A DNA stretch of 64,000 nt from Helichrysum umbraculigerum (GCA_949592205.1 CATIUR010000002.1:3442501-3506500), one strand, 5' to 3'; positions 43,288-56,371 are shown, counted from the stretch's first letter. Notes: a model not told the origin generated them from the letters alone. Numbers and translations: made by a program.

Positions 43288-45177
43288 TATAACACCCCCT
43301 GTTTATTATACCAAATGTGTATATATAATTACGGAAGCGAGTATTTAAAATACTTTCCTCAATATATATAACATAAAACCTGTATTACCAGTGTGTAAAA
43401 TTTGACCAACAACAGTGAGGAAATTTATTAATTTTACACAACGGGGTATTATTTCATATCAAGCCGCATTTATTACAAAAAATTATCAGAGTGCCCAAAC
43501 TTGTCAAACATTCCTTAACCAAGCATCTGCTTCCTGCTACCTACATATTATACTTAACCTGCAGGAAGTAATTGTTGAGGGATTAGCACAAAGCTAAATG
43601 AATGAATAAGCCACACACAATTCAACTTAGCATAACTATCTGTTTACACCAAATATCCGTAAACAAACACATATGGGGATCGGTAGTTCCTGAGATAACC
43701 CTAACTGCCGCGGAGGCTCTCAGAGAACACTTACCAAGACTAACCGTAATGGCCATACGGATGGACCGATAACTAATGGTTATTAATATCAAACACACGG
43801 GTCACCAACAACACATGTAATAAGACCCAGTGTAAATCACATAATCAATCCATTAGCCCAGCTTCTACGCTGACCCCACAAACATGTATATATCACGTAG
43901 ATTTTTCCAATCAATAAACCATAATAAACAGTTTAATATTACTATCTACGTATACCCGTTGCAATCAAACAGTTACAACTAAATTAAAAGGTGAGTTCCT
44001 CCAAATCCACTCACCGTCACCTTTGGAGTTACCACGACACTCAGATGTCTTATATCACCGAGTCTTTGGAGGATCTAAGAATTAAAACAATCAAATATAA
44101 GTTAATAATGTATTTCACAACATATAACTTATATCAAATACATTATAAACAATATTACAGTATATCTCACAAATCTGGATAATTTCATACTACTATTCAT
44201 AGTTACTATTCACTATTCATAGTATTTACTATTCACAGTATTTACTATTCACAGTATTTACTATTCAGTATTTACTATTCTGTATTTACTATGTAGTATT
44301 TACTATGCAGTATTTACTATTCAGTATTTACTATGCAGTATTTACTATGTAGTATTACTGTGCGGTATTCACTATGCACTATGCACTATTCACCTTTCTT
44401 CCCCCTTACTTCCTGAGAACATGAATTTTTTATAAAAACAATAACGAAACCCATATTCTAATCGATCCAATAGCAGTAATAAATTCAACAAACATTAGTA
44501 GTTAATACTAATATCATATAACATTAATAAATCCATTTCTTATGCTCAAATTCATATACCCAAATTTTAGTGAATTCTTGAATTGATACTCAAACAATTA
44601 TATAAGCTAGCAATCGAGTACTAGCATCATGAAATCTTGATACATATCAACTATCAACTTCAATTCTAACTAAATCATATATAATATCAAATTTCTTGAA
44701 AATTATAAAATCAAGAACACTTACTCTTGATGCAAATAGAACAATAAGAAGATAACTAAGATGAAACTTTGATGGATATTATCTTGATTCACAAACTTGA
44801 TCTTGTTATTATTTTGATTTCACAAAATATGAGAGAATATGTGTAGGTGTTCTTGTTTTGATACGAAAGAGAAATAAAATAGATCAGAGGGGTGAATAGG
44901 AAAGTAAGCAATCAAACACCAATCATTCATTTGCGGGTATAATTTTATCCCCTTTCTAATCTATTGCCTGGCATTATATACCCGTTTACAATCAATTATT
45001 TATATTTTACCGTCAACTAATTCAACTTAACACAAGTAATAATTCACTTTTCACAATAAGCCCTGGGACCTATTTATTTAACTTTTATACTAACAAATAA
45101 TATCAAATAATTTCTAGCACAACTTAAATAATAAATTAAAATATGAAATTTATGAGGCCCGTAGAGAGGATGTTACA
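43288..45177 (-). repeat. 3' LTR of the chromovirus
   Basis: 1890 bp, full length. Reading on the minus strand it holds GGGTATATAATGCC (about 44986-44973), a possible TATA box, a leader (about 44900-44740) and a minisatellite of AGTATTTACTATTC type (44394-44189). Confidence 0.9.
44189..44394. repeat. Minisatellite of 13-15 bp units (AGTATTTACTATTC type)
   Basis: About 14 imperfect units in the 3' LTR; the 5' LTR has its own version at 55274-55492 with different unit number and variants, showing change since insertion. Confidence 0.85.
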
Positions 45178-45194
45178 AATCTCCCCTCCTTAAG
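45178..45194 (-). other. Polypurine tract of the chromovirus
   Basis: On the minus strand AAGGAGGGGAGATT directly before the 3' LTR, preceded by TTTCGGGGACGAAATCTTC, the common chromovirus form. Confidence 0.9.
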
Positions 45195-46529
45195 AAGATT
45201 TCGTCCCCGAAATCTCATCACGCTCAAATAATCTAGGGTATCTAGACTTCATACTCTCCTCAGTCTCCCATGTAAGGTTCGAAGCTAAGCTATGCTTCCA
45301 TTTCACTAACACCATGGGAATCTGTTTCTTTCTAAGCTTGGTAACTTTTCGGTCTAGAAGTTCCACTGGTTCTTCAACTAATTTCTGATTCTGATCAACT
45401 TTTAAATCTTGTAACGGAAGTATATGAGAATGATCCTCCACGTTACACTTTCTCAAACAACATACATTAAATGTATCATGAATACCTGCTAACTCTGGAG
45501 GAAGATCAAGTGTAACTGATTGGTCATTTACCACTTGGCGTATTTTAAATGGACCAATATATCGCGGAGCTAATTTGCCTCGTTTCTCAAACCGGATTAC
45601 ACCTTTCCATGGAGAAAGTTTTAAATACACCAACTCACCCTCAGAAAATGTGACTGGTCGTCTACACGGGTCTGCAGCTTTCAATTTCTCTCGTGCAGTC
45701 GCCACTTTATCAGCAGTGATTTGAATAATGTCTGACCCAGCAAACTGTTTCTCTTCAGCCTCTAACCAACAAGTAGGCGTTCTACAACAACGCCCATACA
45801 ACATCTCATAAGGAGGCATGCCGATACTAGAATGGTAGGAATTATTATAAGCAAATTCCACTAACGGTAGATGAGTATCCCATGAACCTTCATATTCTAA
45901 CACACAGGCACGTAGCATATCCTCAAGTGTCTGAATAGTGCGTTCCGACTGTCCGTCCGTCTGTGGATGATAAGCAGTGCTAAGATTTACCCTGGTACCC
46001 ATTTCCCGCTGTAAACTTCGCCAAAATCCGGATACAAACTGAGAATCCCTGTCAGAAACAATAGATAACGGAACCCCATGTCTCGACACAATCTCGTGAA
46101 CATACAACTGAGCTAACTTACTCAACGAAGCAGTCTCGCTAGCTGCAAGAAAATGAGCACTCTTAGTCAAACGATCGACAATAACCCAAATCATATAGGT
46201 ACCTCGAGGTGTTCGGGGTAATTTGGTGACAAAATCCATGGTAATATGATCCCATTTCCACTCAGGGACCTCAAGTTGGTGCAATGATCCATAAGGTCTC
46301 TGATGCTCGGCTTTAACTTGATAACATATATGACACAACCCAACAACCCGTGCCACATCCATTTTCATCGTCGGCCACCAATACAGAGGTTTTAGATCAT
46401 TGTACATTTTGGTACTTCCTGGATGGACGGAAAATTTTGACTTGTGAGCCTCAGATAATATTAAATCCCGAAGTCCTCCAATTAGTGGAACCCAAACTCG
46501 CGATTGATAAGTTTTCAATCCTCGTGAAT
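45190..46529 (-). pseudogene. Chromovirus integrase with C-terminal chromodomain (5' end cut by nested solo LTR)
   Basis: The open frame starts in the nested LTR (up to 46590), but homology begins at the junction 46524 with RGLKTYQSRVWVPLI. The zinc region HKSKFSVHPGSTKMYND...CHICYQVKAEHQRP is followed by the catalytic core with FVTKLPRTPRGTYMIWVIVD, SIVSDRDSQFVSGFW and STAYHPQTDGQSERTIQTLE, which carry the D, D and E positions. The chromodomain near the C-terminus reads PMVLVKWKHSLASNLTWETE and may direct integration to chromatin marks. The frame across core and chromodomain is intact to TAG 45190, but it is separated from the rest of pol by a 2-kb insertion, so it is not expressed as part of a polyprotein. 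Confidence 0.9.
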
Positions 46530-48379
46530 TATAACACCCGACTTTTATACAAACATATATTATATTATAACCGTAGGAAGCATGTCTCAAAACACATATT
46601 ATCCGATATTTACAAAACCAACTCTTTTATTCTCACAACCCACTACCAAGGATAACTTTCAAACTTTATATTATTACAAACCACTCGACTAAAACCGGGT
46701 GTTATTATAAAGTCAGAGTTGGCGAGATAGTCAAACGTCCCGTTTATCACCCCACGACTCTATCTACAACCAAGCTAACCCAAAACCTGCAAAAAGATTC
46801 AACAACGAGGGATTAGCTCACGCTAAGTGAATGGAACTGTAAACGACAGTTCAACCCACCAGTAACAAGTCTTACAACTGATAAACTACAACAAATAATC
46901 ACATAAGCACATATCGCGGAAGGACCGGCGGTTCCTGATACAACTTATCACAAGGACCAATACCAGAAACCACGACCACTGTATGCCTGTATGCCAATAT
47001 CAGTGATCTACCGATAGCTTAATTACTACCTTCACTGAGTAGGCTAGTCTTCAACTATGTGTATCCAATTACCCTAGTCAGCTACACAGTAGTAATCAAA
47101 CCCAACCATTGTTGACCCTCCTCCATATCAACTGAGCAACTAGTCACATAAAGGCATATCATATGCAGTTATGCAATAACAACTGAACAACTGTACAACT
47201 GATCAACTTAGCAAATATATCTATTAAACAATCGCCTGAGGGAAAGGGACTGCGACCTTCAACTCCCAAGATACAACTAATCGACTGGAAGTACCAAAAT
47301 CAATAACTACAACAAATATAACTAATTCTATCCTGGTTTACCCATTGTAACCGAACCTGCTACAACTGGTTTGAACTGAGAATTACGGTAACCACTCACC
47401 AAAAGTTATCTGAACTCCAAACTCAGTGGTCTTATATTACTGAGTTCTTTTCTGCTTATCTGAAATCACCAATATCAATAAGTCAGTAACTTATTAATAA
47501 TAACAAACTTTAAAATACATAACATAACTAGAAAGGTAACTCAAAACTATAACAATATCTTTTGCATGTCTTTAACTTTACACTACTAACCAAGTTAAAG
47601 AAATAATAATAGCACTATCTATTATTTAAATAACTTTTATAATTCAATCCCTATATCAACAACCATAACCTTTAATATGAAACATGTATTGGTATCACCT
47701 TGGCCATAAATATAATATTACTATACAGAAACATTTTAAAGAATCTATTTCTTACTTCAATTTCATACTCAATCTAATAATCTTAACATTTCAATCTAAG
47801 TAATTCATAAAACTAATGAAAATACTTACAAGGATGATTAACAAGATGATGATGGTTATTTATATCCAAGATTCACCACTTCAAAGCTTCTTTGCTTGCA
47901 CTCTTTCCTTTTACATGCATTATTATATTTGTACAACTAGCTTTATTCACTTGTACCACTAAAATTCTCTACGTACATGCCCTCCTTGATTCTTCACTAA
48001 TCTAACTTTTCTAACTCCTTTAATTCTCAAGCATTTTAACCATGTAGTTTGTGTCTCTATAATTTTTCAAGTATTTTCTCAAACTTTATTTTATGTACTA
48101 GCATAAAATCAATATAGGAATTAAATTAAATCAAGGCTATCTTTTGTCGTAAATTCTAACTTGATTGATTACTATCTAGGCCTACATTAGACATGTGGCC
48201 TCTTGCATTTTTAACAACACTAAAAGTAGACTAATAGCAGGCAACTTTCAATGCTTAGTCATCACTCTAGTTAGCATAGGTTTGACAACACAAAGTTAAA
48301 ATGCCTCTAATTCATGAAAATTGTACACGTAATTAACATACACAAAGTCTACAATCATTACTTCAATCACTAATATTAG

Positions 48380-48450
<71 letters not shown>

Positions 48451-48540
48451 CATGATATTAGATGCTTTACATTAATACATTTAATAAAATTTTCAATTTA
48501 AAATAGTATTAATTTCCAGACTAAAAATCAAGGTGTTATA
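46530..48540 (-). mobile_element. Solo LTR nested in the chromovirus pol
   Basis: Ends TATAACACC and GGTGTTATA. Target duplication TGAAT/TGTAT (46525-46529, 48541-48545), one mismatch; taking one copy away restores the pol frame across the junction (DDT-RGLKTY). 2011 bp. The AAAGTCGGGTGTTATA end places it on the minus strand. Contains a (TA)n tract (48382-48448). TA rather than TG/CA at the ends is unusual but also seen at the end of the host LTR. Confidence 0.8.
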
Positions 48541-48545
48541 TGTAT

Positions 48546-49093
48546 CATCAATTAACAGATCCTTTCGTTTCAACATAATCTCAGATTTCAAATTATGCTT
48601 CAAACAAACCTTCTAACTGAGCAGCTTTCAGTTGAGATATCAAATCAGAAGAAATTTCCAATCGCATAAAATACATCCTGTCTGAGATTGTTTTCGGCTT
48701 AACGCATCAGCTACTACATTAGCCTTTCCTAGATGATATCGAATCTCACAATCATAGGCCTTTATGAGTTCCAACCACCGACGTTGTCTCATGTTGAGTT
48801 CCTTTTAAGAAAACATGTATTGAAGACTTTTATGATCCGTACAAATTACACACTTTGTACCATACAAGTAATGCCTCCAAATCTTCAATGCAAAAACCAC
48901 AGCGGCTAACTCTAAGTCGTGAGTTGGGTAATTCTTTTCATGCGGCTTGAGCTGTCGAGAAGAATAAGCAATAACACGATCTTTCTGCATCAAAACACAT
49001 CCCAAACCCGCATATGAAGCATCGCAATAAACAACAAAATCATCGGACCCATCGGGTAATGCTAACACTGGTGCCTGACATAACAACTGCTTT
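48546..49093 (-). pseudogene. Chromovirus RNase H and connection region
   Basis: Between the two solo LTRs. The frame 48805-49093 encodes [20 protein letters not shown], then [20 protein letters not shown] and a [10 protein letters not shown] end, the gypsy RNase H domain with its Asp/Glu positions. After a stop at 48805 the next part ([20 protein letters not shown], then [10 protein letters not shown]) is still recognisable, so the stop is a point change. The region then decays toward the junction at 48545. On the other side it joins the RT part across 49094-51551; the duplicated target GCTTT marks the insertion point within a TLK-Q region. Confidence 0.85.
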
Positions 49094-51551
49094 TGTAACA
49101 ACCGCCAAATTAGGACTAGTAATTAGTGCCTAATTCTGTGTTAATACATGTAATTAGTTTTGTGTTAGACTAATTAATGAATCAAAATATATATTGGTGA
49201 ATATATACGACTACGCGATTAGATTTGATCGTACACAGTTTTAAGTTGAATGAAATTCGATTCAGAAAATACGGACGTTGGTGAAACATTTTAATATAAG
49301 CATGAAACATCAATTTAAAAAAACATAGTATACGGAATAATATTTCCATAATATTCACAAACTGTCCTGACTCGTACAACTAAACTACACCATTTAAAAA
49401 TAAAATACTTAAATTTATTAAAGAGTTGACAAAATAGTCTAATTAAATTATTGAACAAAGATTTGTATTTTTAAATGAACAATTAACGCGCAAAATAAAT
49501 ATTTTACGTTTAAACGACGGAGGAAACGAACATCACACGGAGCGCGGAGACGCGGACTGAAAATGGGAGGTTAACCTCCCACTCCCACTCTCACTCTCTT
49601 TCTCTTCATTTCTCTATCTTCTCTCTCTCTCCTCTCTTTCTTTTCTCTCAAACAACCACACCATACCACCACCTAAAATCACACAAAACTACCACCAAAC
49701 GCTACCGAAATTCAAGACTCATTTAGAAGAAAACGACCACCTCATCGCGATCTACTACTTCATCTTTCCGGAATTTCATTTCGTCATTTTGTAAGTTTCC
49801 GACAAAACCCGAAACTCTCCGTTTTTACTCATTTTTACATTTTTATGGTTTATATATGCTTAAAATGTCCAAAAATGGGTTGGGTAAAAGTTTTGGACCA
49901 AACGGAAGCTTTCCGACCGATTTTTCGGCCACCAACCTCCGATCAGACCGTAACGTCGCAGAGACGCTGGGCTCTCTGCGACGTAGTCAAAAACGTCGCA
50001 GTACCCCTCACAACGTCGCATATAGCGACGTCACCCCAACGTCGCATTGACTTGCGAACGTCGCATATAGCGACGCAGGCCTTAACGTCGCAGACCGAAC
50101 TAACGTCGCATATAGCGACATAATACGCAACGTTGCATTAAATTGCGAATACTATATTTAGCGAAGTCATTCCCAACGTCGCGGTCATCATGTACGACGT
50201 CGCACCTGACGTCGCACAAACCAGAACCTTGAAAACACAGATTTTTACTAAGTGTCGGAACCAAGATTTTACCACCTAATTTTACTCCAAATCCAGATTT
50301 CGGATGCGTTTTCACTAAAGGAAAGTAGTAGGAATAAAAATTTTCCAAGCTGACTTGGCAGCTCGACCCCAACCAGGGGCTCTGCCCCTTGGACCCCGCT
50401 ACCAGGGGCGCTGCCCCCGGACCCCCGTCATTAGATGTTGTAAATACCTTTCACACTAAGTGTCAAACACTTACAAATAACGAAACTTGATTCAACGATA
50501 CATAAAATAATAAGGCTTTTGGATTATTATTACAAACCGTCACCAATGGGCCAAACTTGTTTTCAAAACTACAAGCGAATTACTAAACAAACACACTTGG
50601 GCATTACCTAGTTGAGTGGACAACTAGCATGGGTGATCTTTTAAGACACCAACGTATTTGCTTGCTTACTTACAACCTTGTGCGTTTCGGGCGTCAGAAG
50701 GTTGCAGGGTTCGGAGAACCACGTACTGAGTTACATCCGCTTACTTACTTGATTTCATCTTCATACTTACTAGACTCAGGTGAGTCTCATAGCCCCTCTT
50801 TTTACTGTTTTACTCAGGGGTGTGATACTATTGCTCTGTTTTAACATGTGAACGCAAGTACAACTTTTACATATACTACATGAGTTTTACAACTAATCAT
50901 TTAAAGCCCTCCGACAGCATAGTTGTTAATACATTGTAGCGTGAATATTAGTATATGGTACCATATAGGATTGACCCACCTCGTCCGGGTTAGCAAGCAC
51001 TAACTGGGTAAACGGACGTACTAATATTTGGGAAGACGAATATTGATTAGGCATTCGTGGAGGCAAAAACGCTCAGGCTGTGACCCTGACCCACGAGTTA
51101 AGCTCAACTATGTGCTCATGGCTGTATACACGATTACTTACATTTTTATTTGCTGTTTGCAAATCATTACTTAAATCTTGCGGTTCATACTATACTATCT
51201 GATTTCAAACCTGTGAGCTCACCAGCTTTAGCTGACCTATTTTAGCATGTATCACAGGTACGCAGCAGTAGGTTTTGGCTGCTAGCAGGATTACTATAGC
51301 TCGAGTCAGCATGCAAACAAAGGAGATTTTCTAACATTAATATATTTTGTACAAGTATTCATGTATTGAAATCTCTCTTAAATCGAACACGAGCTATGTA
51401 TAGCTTCAAACGTTGTAAACATTTTTATATTAAAATATATTTTGTTAAAATGATGCATATAGAGTCGTTTACTATATATCTTTGTGCTTTGTATATTGAT
51501 TAGTAACACCCAAGTATGCTTCCGCAAATCATTAAATTTGGGGGTGTTACA
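49094..51551 (+). mobile_element. Solo LTR with a GCGACGT dyad array, nested in the chromovirus pol
   Basis: Starts TGTAACAACCGCC, ends GGGGGTGTTACA, flanked by GCTTT (49089-49093, 51552-51556). 2458 bp. Contains a CT-rich leader (about 49580-49670), TTTTGTAAGTTTCC (a possible splice donor, about 49785), the dyad array (49978-50212), GAGGGGC/GGGGCGCTGCCCC patches (50375-50420), the ACTCAGGTGAGTCTCA block (50773-50788) and the AACCTGTGAG tail. These blocks are shared with the LTRs at 7040 and 19732, so it belongs to the same broad chromovirus-like group. Confidence 0.9.
49951..50216. repeat. Array of ACGTCGC/GCGACGT half-sites with fixed spacers in the solo LTR
   Basis: Inward-facing units with N8 start at 49978 (exact), 50070, 50115 and 50161 (one to two arm changes, spacing kept); 50025 has N7. 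Outward-facing arms are joined by ATATA (ACGTCGC-ATATA-GCGAC) three times, at about 50014, 50059 and 50104. The same half-site and N8 spacing characterise the unrelated element at 30335-37732. Confidence 0.85.
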
Positions 51552-51556
51552 GCTTT

Positions 51557-54209
51557 AATGTCTAAAAAGCTATCTCTTGCTGTTCATTCCACTGAAATTT
51601 CACATTTTTTCGGGTCAGCTGAGTTAACGGGATAGCAATAGTTGAAAAATCTTTAATGAATTTCCGATAGTAACCAGCTAGTCCCAGTCTCCCAGAAAAC
51701 TCTTAATGAGCAATCCAATTCATAACAGCTTCAACTTTAGACGGATCAACTTTAACTCCATCTTTACAAATGATATGCCCCAGAAACTGTACCTCACGTA
51801 ACCAGAATTCGTATTTGAAAATTTTGGCATACAATTTCTCCTTTTTCAGGGTTTCAAGTACCAATCTCAAATGTGTCTCATGATTAGATTCAGACTTAGA
51901 ATATATCAAGATATCATCAATGAAAACAATCAAAAACTTGTCAAGATAAGGTCGACATACCCGATTCATCAGATCCATAAAGACTGCAGGAGCATTAGTC
52001 AATCCAAAAGGCATCACTAAGAACTCATAATGACCATACCTGGTAGATATGCCGTCTTAGAAATGTCCTCCCCACGAACACGTACCTGATGATAACCTGA
52101 TCTCAAATCAATCTTAGAAAAATATGAGGTTTCCTGCAACTGATCAAATAACTCATCAATTCTGGGTAGAGGATATTTGTTCTTTACTGTCCTCTTATTC
52201 AATTCCCTGTAATCAATACACATACGAAGGGTACCATCTTTCTTTTTAACAAATAAGACAGGAGCACCCCAAGGAGAAGAACTCGGTCTAATAAACCCTT
52301 TATCTAACAATTCCTGAATTTGACTCATCATTTCCCGAATCTTAGAAGGAGTTAACCTATAAGGAGCCTTAGCTACAGGAGTCGAACCATGAATCAAATC
52401 AATCCGGTATTCTACATCTCTTACAGGGGGTAAACCAGGCAACTCATCAGGAAAAACTTCCGGGTATTCAGAAACCACACGAATATCAGAAACGGTCTTC
52501 TTTTCTAATTTTTCATTAATCACATAAGCCAAATAAAATTTACAACCCTTAGCTAGAGATTTTCTAGCTTTCAACAGAGATATAATAGGAATATCATTTT
52601 TCTCCCGTTCTCCTCGAGCCACGACAGATGACTCAGCAGAGATAGGAATTTTTACTAACTTCCTATGACAATCAATGTTGGCTTTATTAAAACTTAGCCA
52701 ATCCATACCAAGAACCGCATCAAAACCAAGAATTGGCATTAACAGAAAAGAAACTGGAGAATTATAACCTTTTATCAATATACTAGCTCCAGTTACCAAT
52801 GTAGTAACAGGAACCGTTTTACCGTCAGCTATTTCAACTTTAATAGGATCAGTAATCATAGAAGGAAGTAATTTCAGCTTATCACAAAATTGCACAGAAA
52901 TGAATGAGCGATTTGCTCCTGAATCAAATAATGCACGTGTTGGCATAGAATTAATAAGAAAAATACCAGTGATAACGTCATCCGTAGCAACAGCTTCATC
53001 CACTGTCATTTTAAAAGCTCGACTTGTGGCTGCTGGCGGATTTTTCCGCTTTTGACCAGAAGATGCTGAACTTCCACACGTACCAGAACCCAACTTTCTC
53101 GCCTCCGGACAATCCCCAATCCGATGCCCCTCTTTCTTACAATTCCAGCAAACATAATTTGGGTACCTGCAATTACGAGTCTCATGTCCCAACTCGCCAC
53201 ACTTCATACACTTGTTTGTTTGAGCGGTGCACGGACCAGTATGTTTAGATTTACAAATTCCACACCAGGGAGCACTAGCAAATGAGATACCTTTGTTACC
53301 AGACTTTTTAGGTTGACGACTACCCTGCCACTTTTGCTTTCCTTTACCGGCAGAATCACCTCCAGATTTAGATGTAAACCAATCCCTCGTAAAATCACTG
53401 GGAGCTCTCTTGTCACTGTCTACCGAACGAGCTAGATTAAAAGCTTGGCGAAGATTAATGGCTTGTCTCACAAGAGTCCGATAGCTGGGTGGTAATACCC
53501 CAACAAAATGGTCCACCTTGTCTCGGTCATTAGGAACCCACTGTTGCACAAACCTCATCTTTTCCGAAAATTTGTTGATTATCTCATCAATAGACATTTT
53601 CTCAGTCATCTGCAGCGGTAAAAACTCCTGTTTTATCCGGGCCATATCAAACTCAGAGCAAAACTGTTTACAGACCTCGTTATGAAATTCAGTCGATCGA
53701 ATGTTCTGCTTTAGCTGGGGAGTAAGGGCTGCTGTAATGGAATCCCACCAAGTTGTGGCTTGGTCCCTGAAAAGTTGTACGGCAAATGGAACTTTGTCTT
53801 TTTCCTCGCAGTGACAAACTTCAAATTTCTTTTCTACCTCCCTCAACCAATCTAAAGTCACAGTAGGATTTGAACAACCACTGTATTGAGGCGGATTACT
53901 AGCTGTAAAGTCTTTGAATGTGCAAACTTTATCTTTCTTGGTTGATGACCCTGTACCGAAGAATGGTTGCTGTGGTTGGGAACGCAACTGAGCTGCTACT
54001 GGTTCCATTTGTCGTCTATACTCTCGAAGTAACATTACCTCTTCCTGTAATCTGGCCAAATAGCTTTCTCGATTATCTTCATCACGAGGAGGAGAGGCAC
54101 CCTCATGTTCTTGTTCTTCTTCTGGGGTCTTTGGATGGGGGATATCATTTCGGGGTCCGTCATTAGGGTTTCTGGGTGGAGGAACATCATCTGCCATACC
54201 TGTATTCAC
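51557..54209 (-). pseudogene. Chromovirus gag-protease-RT, frameshifted
   Basis: The 730-codon frame 54209-52017 holds gag (about residues 95-275, with [15 protein letters not shown] and ATTWWDSI), zinc knuckles [14 protein letters not shown] and [14 protein letters not shown] (about 330-365), the protease motif [13 protein letters not shown] (about 425) and the start of RT ([20 protein letters not shown] and [13 protein letters not shown], about 650-715). A shift of frame at about 52035-52050 moves RT into the next frame (51703-52017), which has [17 protein letters not shown] and the catalytic [10 protein letters not shown]. Another shift or stop follows near 51703; remains continue to the solo LTR at 51551. 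The start is the first ATG after the primer site. Confidence 0.9.
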
Positions 54210-54356
54210 AACAACAGCTCACAACACGTTAATCGTTAGTAATTACCTACTAATCGATTTTTTATAAATGCTAAATCCCATGCTCAGAATATTTGACAAA
54301 CTACAACTCTGAATTGGGATTGAACACTTTACAATGCTCAATTCATCCAAAACCAT

Positions 54357-54368
54357 GCTCTGATACCA
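54357..54368 (-). other. Primer-binding site of the chromovirus
   Basis: TGGTATCAGAGC on the minus strand, three bases (AGT) after the LTR end. Confidence 0.9.
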
Positions 54369-54371
54369 ACT

Positions 54372-55743
54372 TATAACACCCCCTGTTTATTATACCAAAT
54401 GTGTATATATAATTACGGAAGCGAGTATTTAAAATACTTTCCTCAATATATATAACATAAAACATGTATTACCAGTGTGTAAAATTTGACCAACAACAGT
54501 TATATGAGGAAATTTATTAATTTTACACAACGGGGTATTATTTCATATCAAGCCGCATTTATTACAAAACATTATCAGAGTGCCCAAACTTGTCAAACAT
54601 TCCTTAACCAAGCATCTGCTTCCTGCTACCCACATATTATACATAACCTGCAGGAAGTAATTGTTGAGGGATTAGCACAAAGCTAAGTGAATGAATAAGC
54701 CACACACAATTCAACTTAGCATAACTATCTATTTACACCAAATATCCGTAAACAAACACATATGGGGATCGGTAGTTCCTGAGATAACCCTAACTGCCGC
54801 GGAGGCTCTCAGAGAACACTTACCAAGACTAACCGTAATGGCCATACGGATGGACCGATAACTAATGGTTATTAATATCAAACACACGGGTCACCAACAA
54901 CACATGTAATAAGACCCAGTGTAAATCACATAATCAATCCATTAGCCCAGCTTCTACGCTGACCCCACAAACATGTATATATCACGTAGATTTTCCCAAT
55001 CAATAAACCATAATAAACAGTTTAATATTACTATCTACGTATACCCGTTGCAACCAAACAGTTACAACTAAATTAAAAGGTGAGTTCCAAATCCACTCAC
55101 CGTCACCTTTGGAGTTACCACGACACTCATATGTCTTATATCACTGAGTCTTTGAAGGATCTGAGAATAAACAATCAAATATAAGTTAGTAATGTATTTC
55201 ACAACATATAACTTATATCAAATACATTATAAACAATATTACAGTATATCTCACAAATCTGGATAATTTCATACTACTATTCATAGTTACTATTCACTAT
55301 TCATAGTATTTACTATTCATAGTATTTACTATTCATAGTATTTACTATTCAGTTTTTACTATTTAGTATTTACTATTCAGTATTTATTATGCAGTATTTA
55401 CTATGCAGTATTACTATGCAGTATTACTATACGGTATTCACTATGCACTATGCACTGTGCACTATGCACTATGCACTATTCACCTTTCTTCCCCCTTACT
55501 TCCTGAGAACAAGAATTTTTTATAAAAACAATAAAAAAATCATATACCCGTTTACAATCAATTATTTTTATTTTACCGTCAACTAATTTAACTTAACACA
55601 AGTAATAATTCACTTTTCACAATAAGCCTTGGGACCTATTTATTTAACTTTTATACTAATAAATAATATCAAATAATTTCTAGCACAACTTAAATAATAA
55701 ATTAAAATACGAAATTTACCAGGCCCGTAGAGAGGATGTTACA
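54372..55743 (-). repeat. 5' LTR of the chromovirus with an internal deletion
   Basis: 1372 bp against 1890 bp in the 3' LTR. About 520 bp present at 44450-44975 are missing at about 55534-55541, including the leader next to the presumed TATA region. The rest aligns with few differences plus a 5-bp indel (TTATA at about 54500). A minisatellite lies at 55274-55492. Confidence 0.9.
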
Positions 55744-55748
55744 TTAAC

Positions 55749-56325
55749 CCTAAAAAAAATTCACTTTTTCCAAAAAAAAGTTATGACCCTTTTCTACCTT
55801 TATAAGAAATCTACAGCAATACTTTTGCATATGTATTCTCTCATATTGGTTAACACGTTAAATTTCTTAAACACTACTTTCGCATTTGATAAATTATAGT
55901 GAAGTTTGCATCGCCGCAACAATAACAATATCTCATTACGTTAAATTTGGTTTATGCTCTCATCAAAATAGCATTACTCAAGTCCTTTGGCCAGAATTAT
56001 ATATACACATGTCATGCGAATATGCGATATGATGAACAGTATTATTTTCTCTTTTTGTGAATTTTTTTTATTCTAAAAGTATATATCTTAGGTGTATGTA
56101 TAACTCAAAAGAGAGACATGACATATACATAATACATTTATTATGTTACGAAATGTTTTTTTATTTTTCTAATTTCAAAAGTAGATATCGGATGTGTATG
56201 CACAACTCTGATATAGGTGGTGATATTTCAACTAAACTTTATGAAATGGTGAATTTATCAAAAACTTTGGTGGATTTATCGTTAACCAAATGATATATGC
56301 ATTTATGAAGTTAATTTCAAGTTCC

Positions 56326-56371
<46 letters not shown>

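Larger units (their letters stand above)
43288..55743 (-). mobile_element. Chromovirus (Ty3/gypsy, Tekay/Del-like) with two nested solo LTRs
   Basis: LTRs 43288-45177 (3') and 54372-55743 (5') are flanked by TTAAC (43283-43287, 55744-55748). The LTR begins TGTAACATCC and ends GGGTGTTATA on the minus strand. Primer site TGGTATCAGAGC 54357-54368; polypurine tract 45178-45194. Order gag, protease, RT, RNase H, integrase, chromodomain. Solo LTRs at 46530-48540 and 49094-51551 split the integrase and RNase H regions; without them the internal part is about 4.7 kb. Frameshifts and stops add to the damage. Confidence 0.95.

Noticed and set aside
43415..43597. 60-codon ORF, repeated at 54486-54686
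   Set aside because: Antisense within the chromovirus LTR; repetition reflects the LTR pair.
46350..46655. 101-codon plus-strand ORF
   Set aside because: Antisense to the integrase and runs across the solo-LTR junction.
52413..54166. Several antisense and shifted ORFs over gag-RT (53006-53200, 53024-53248, 53204-53416, 53918-54166)
   Set aside because: Shadows of the 730-codon gag-RT frame.
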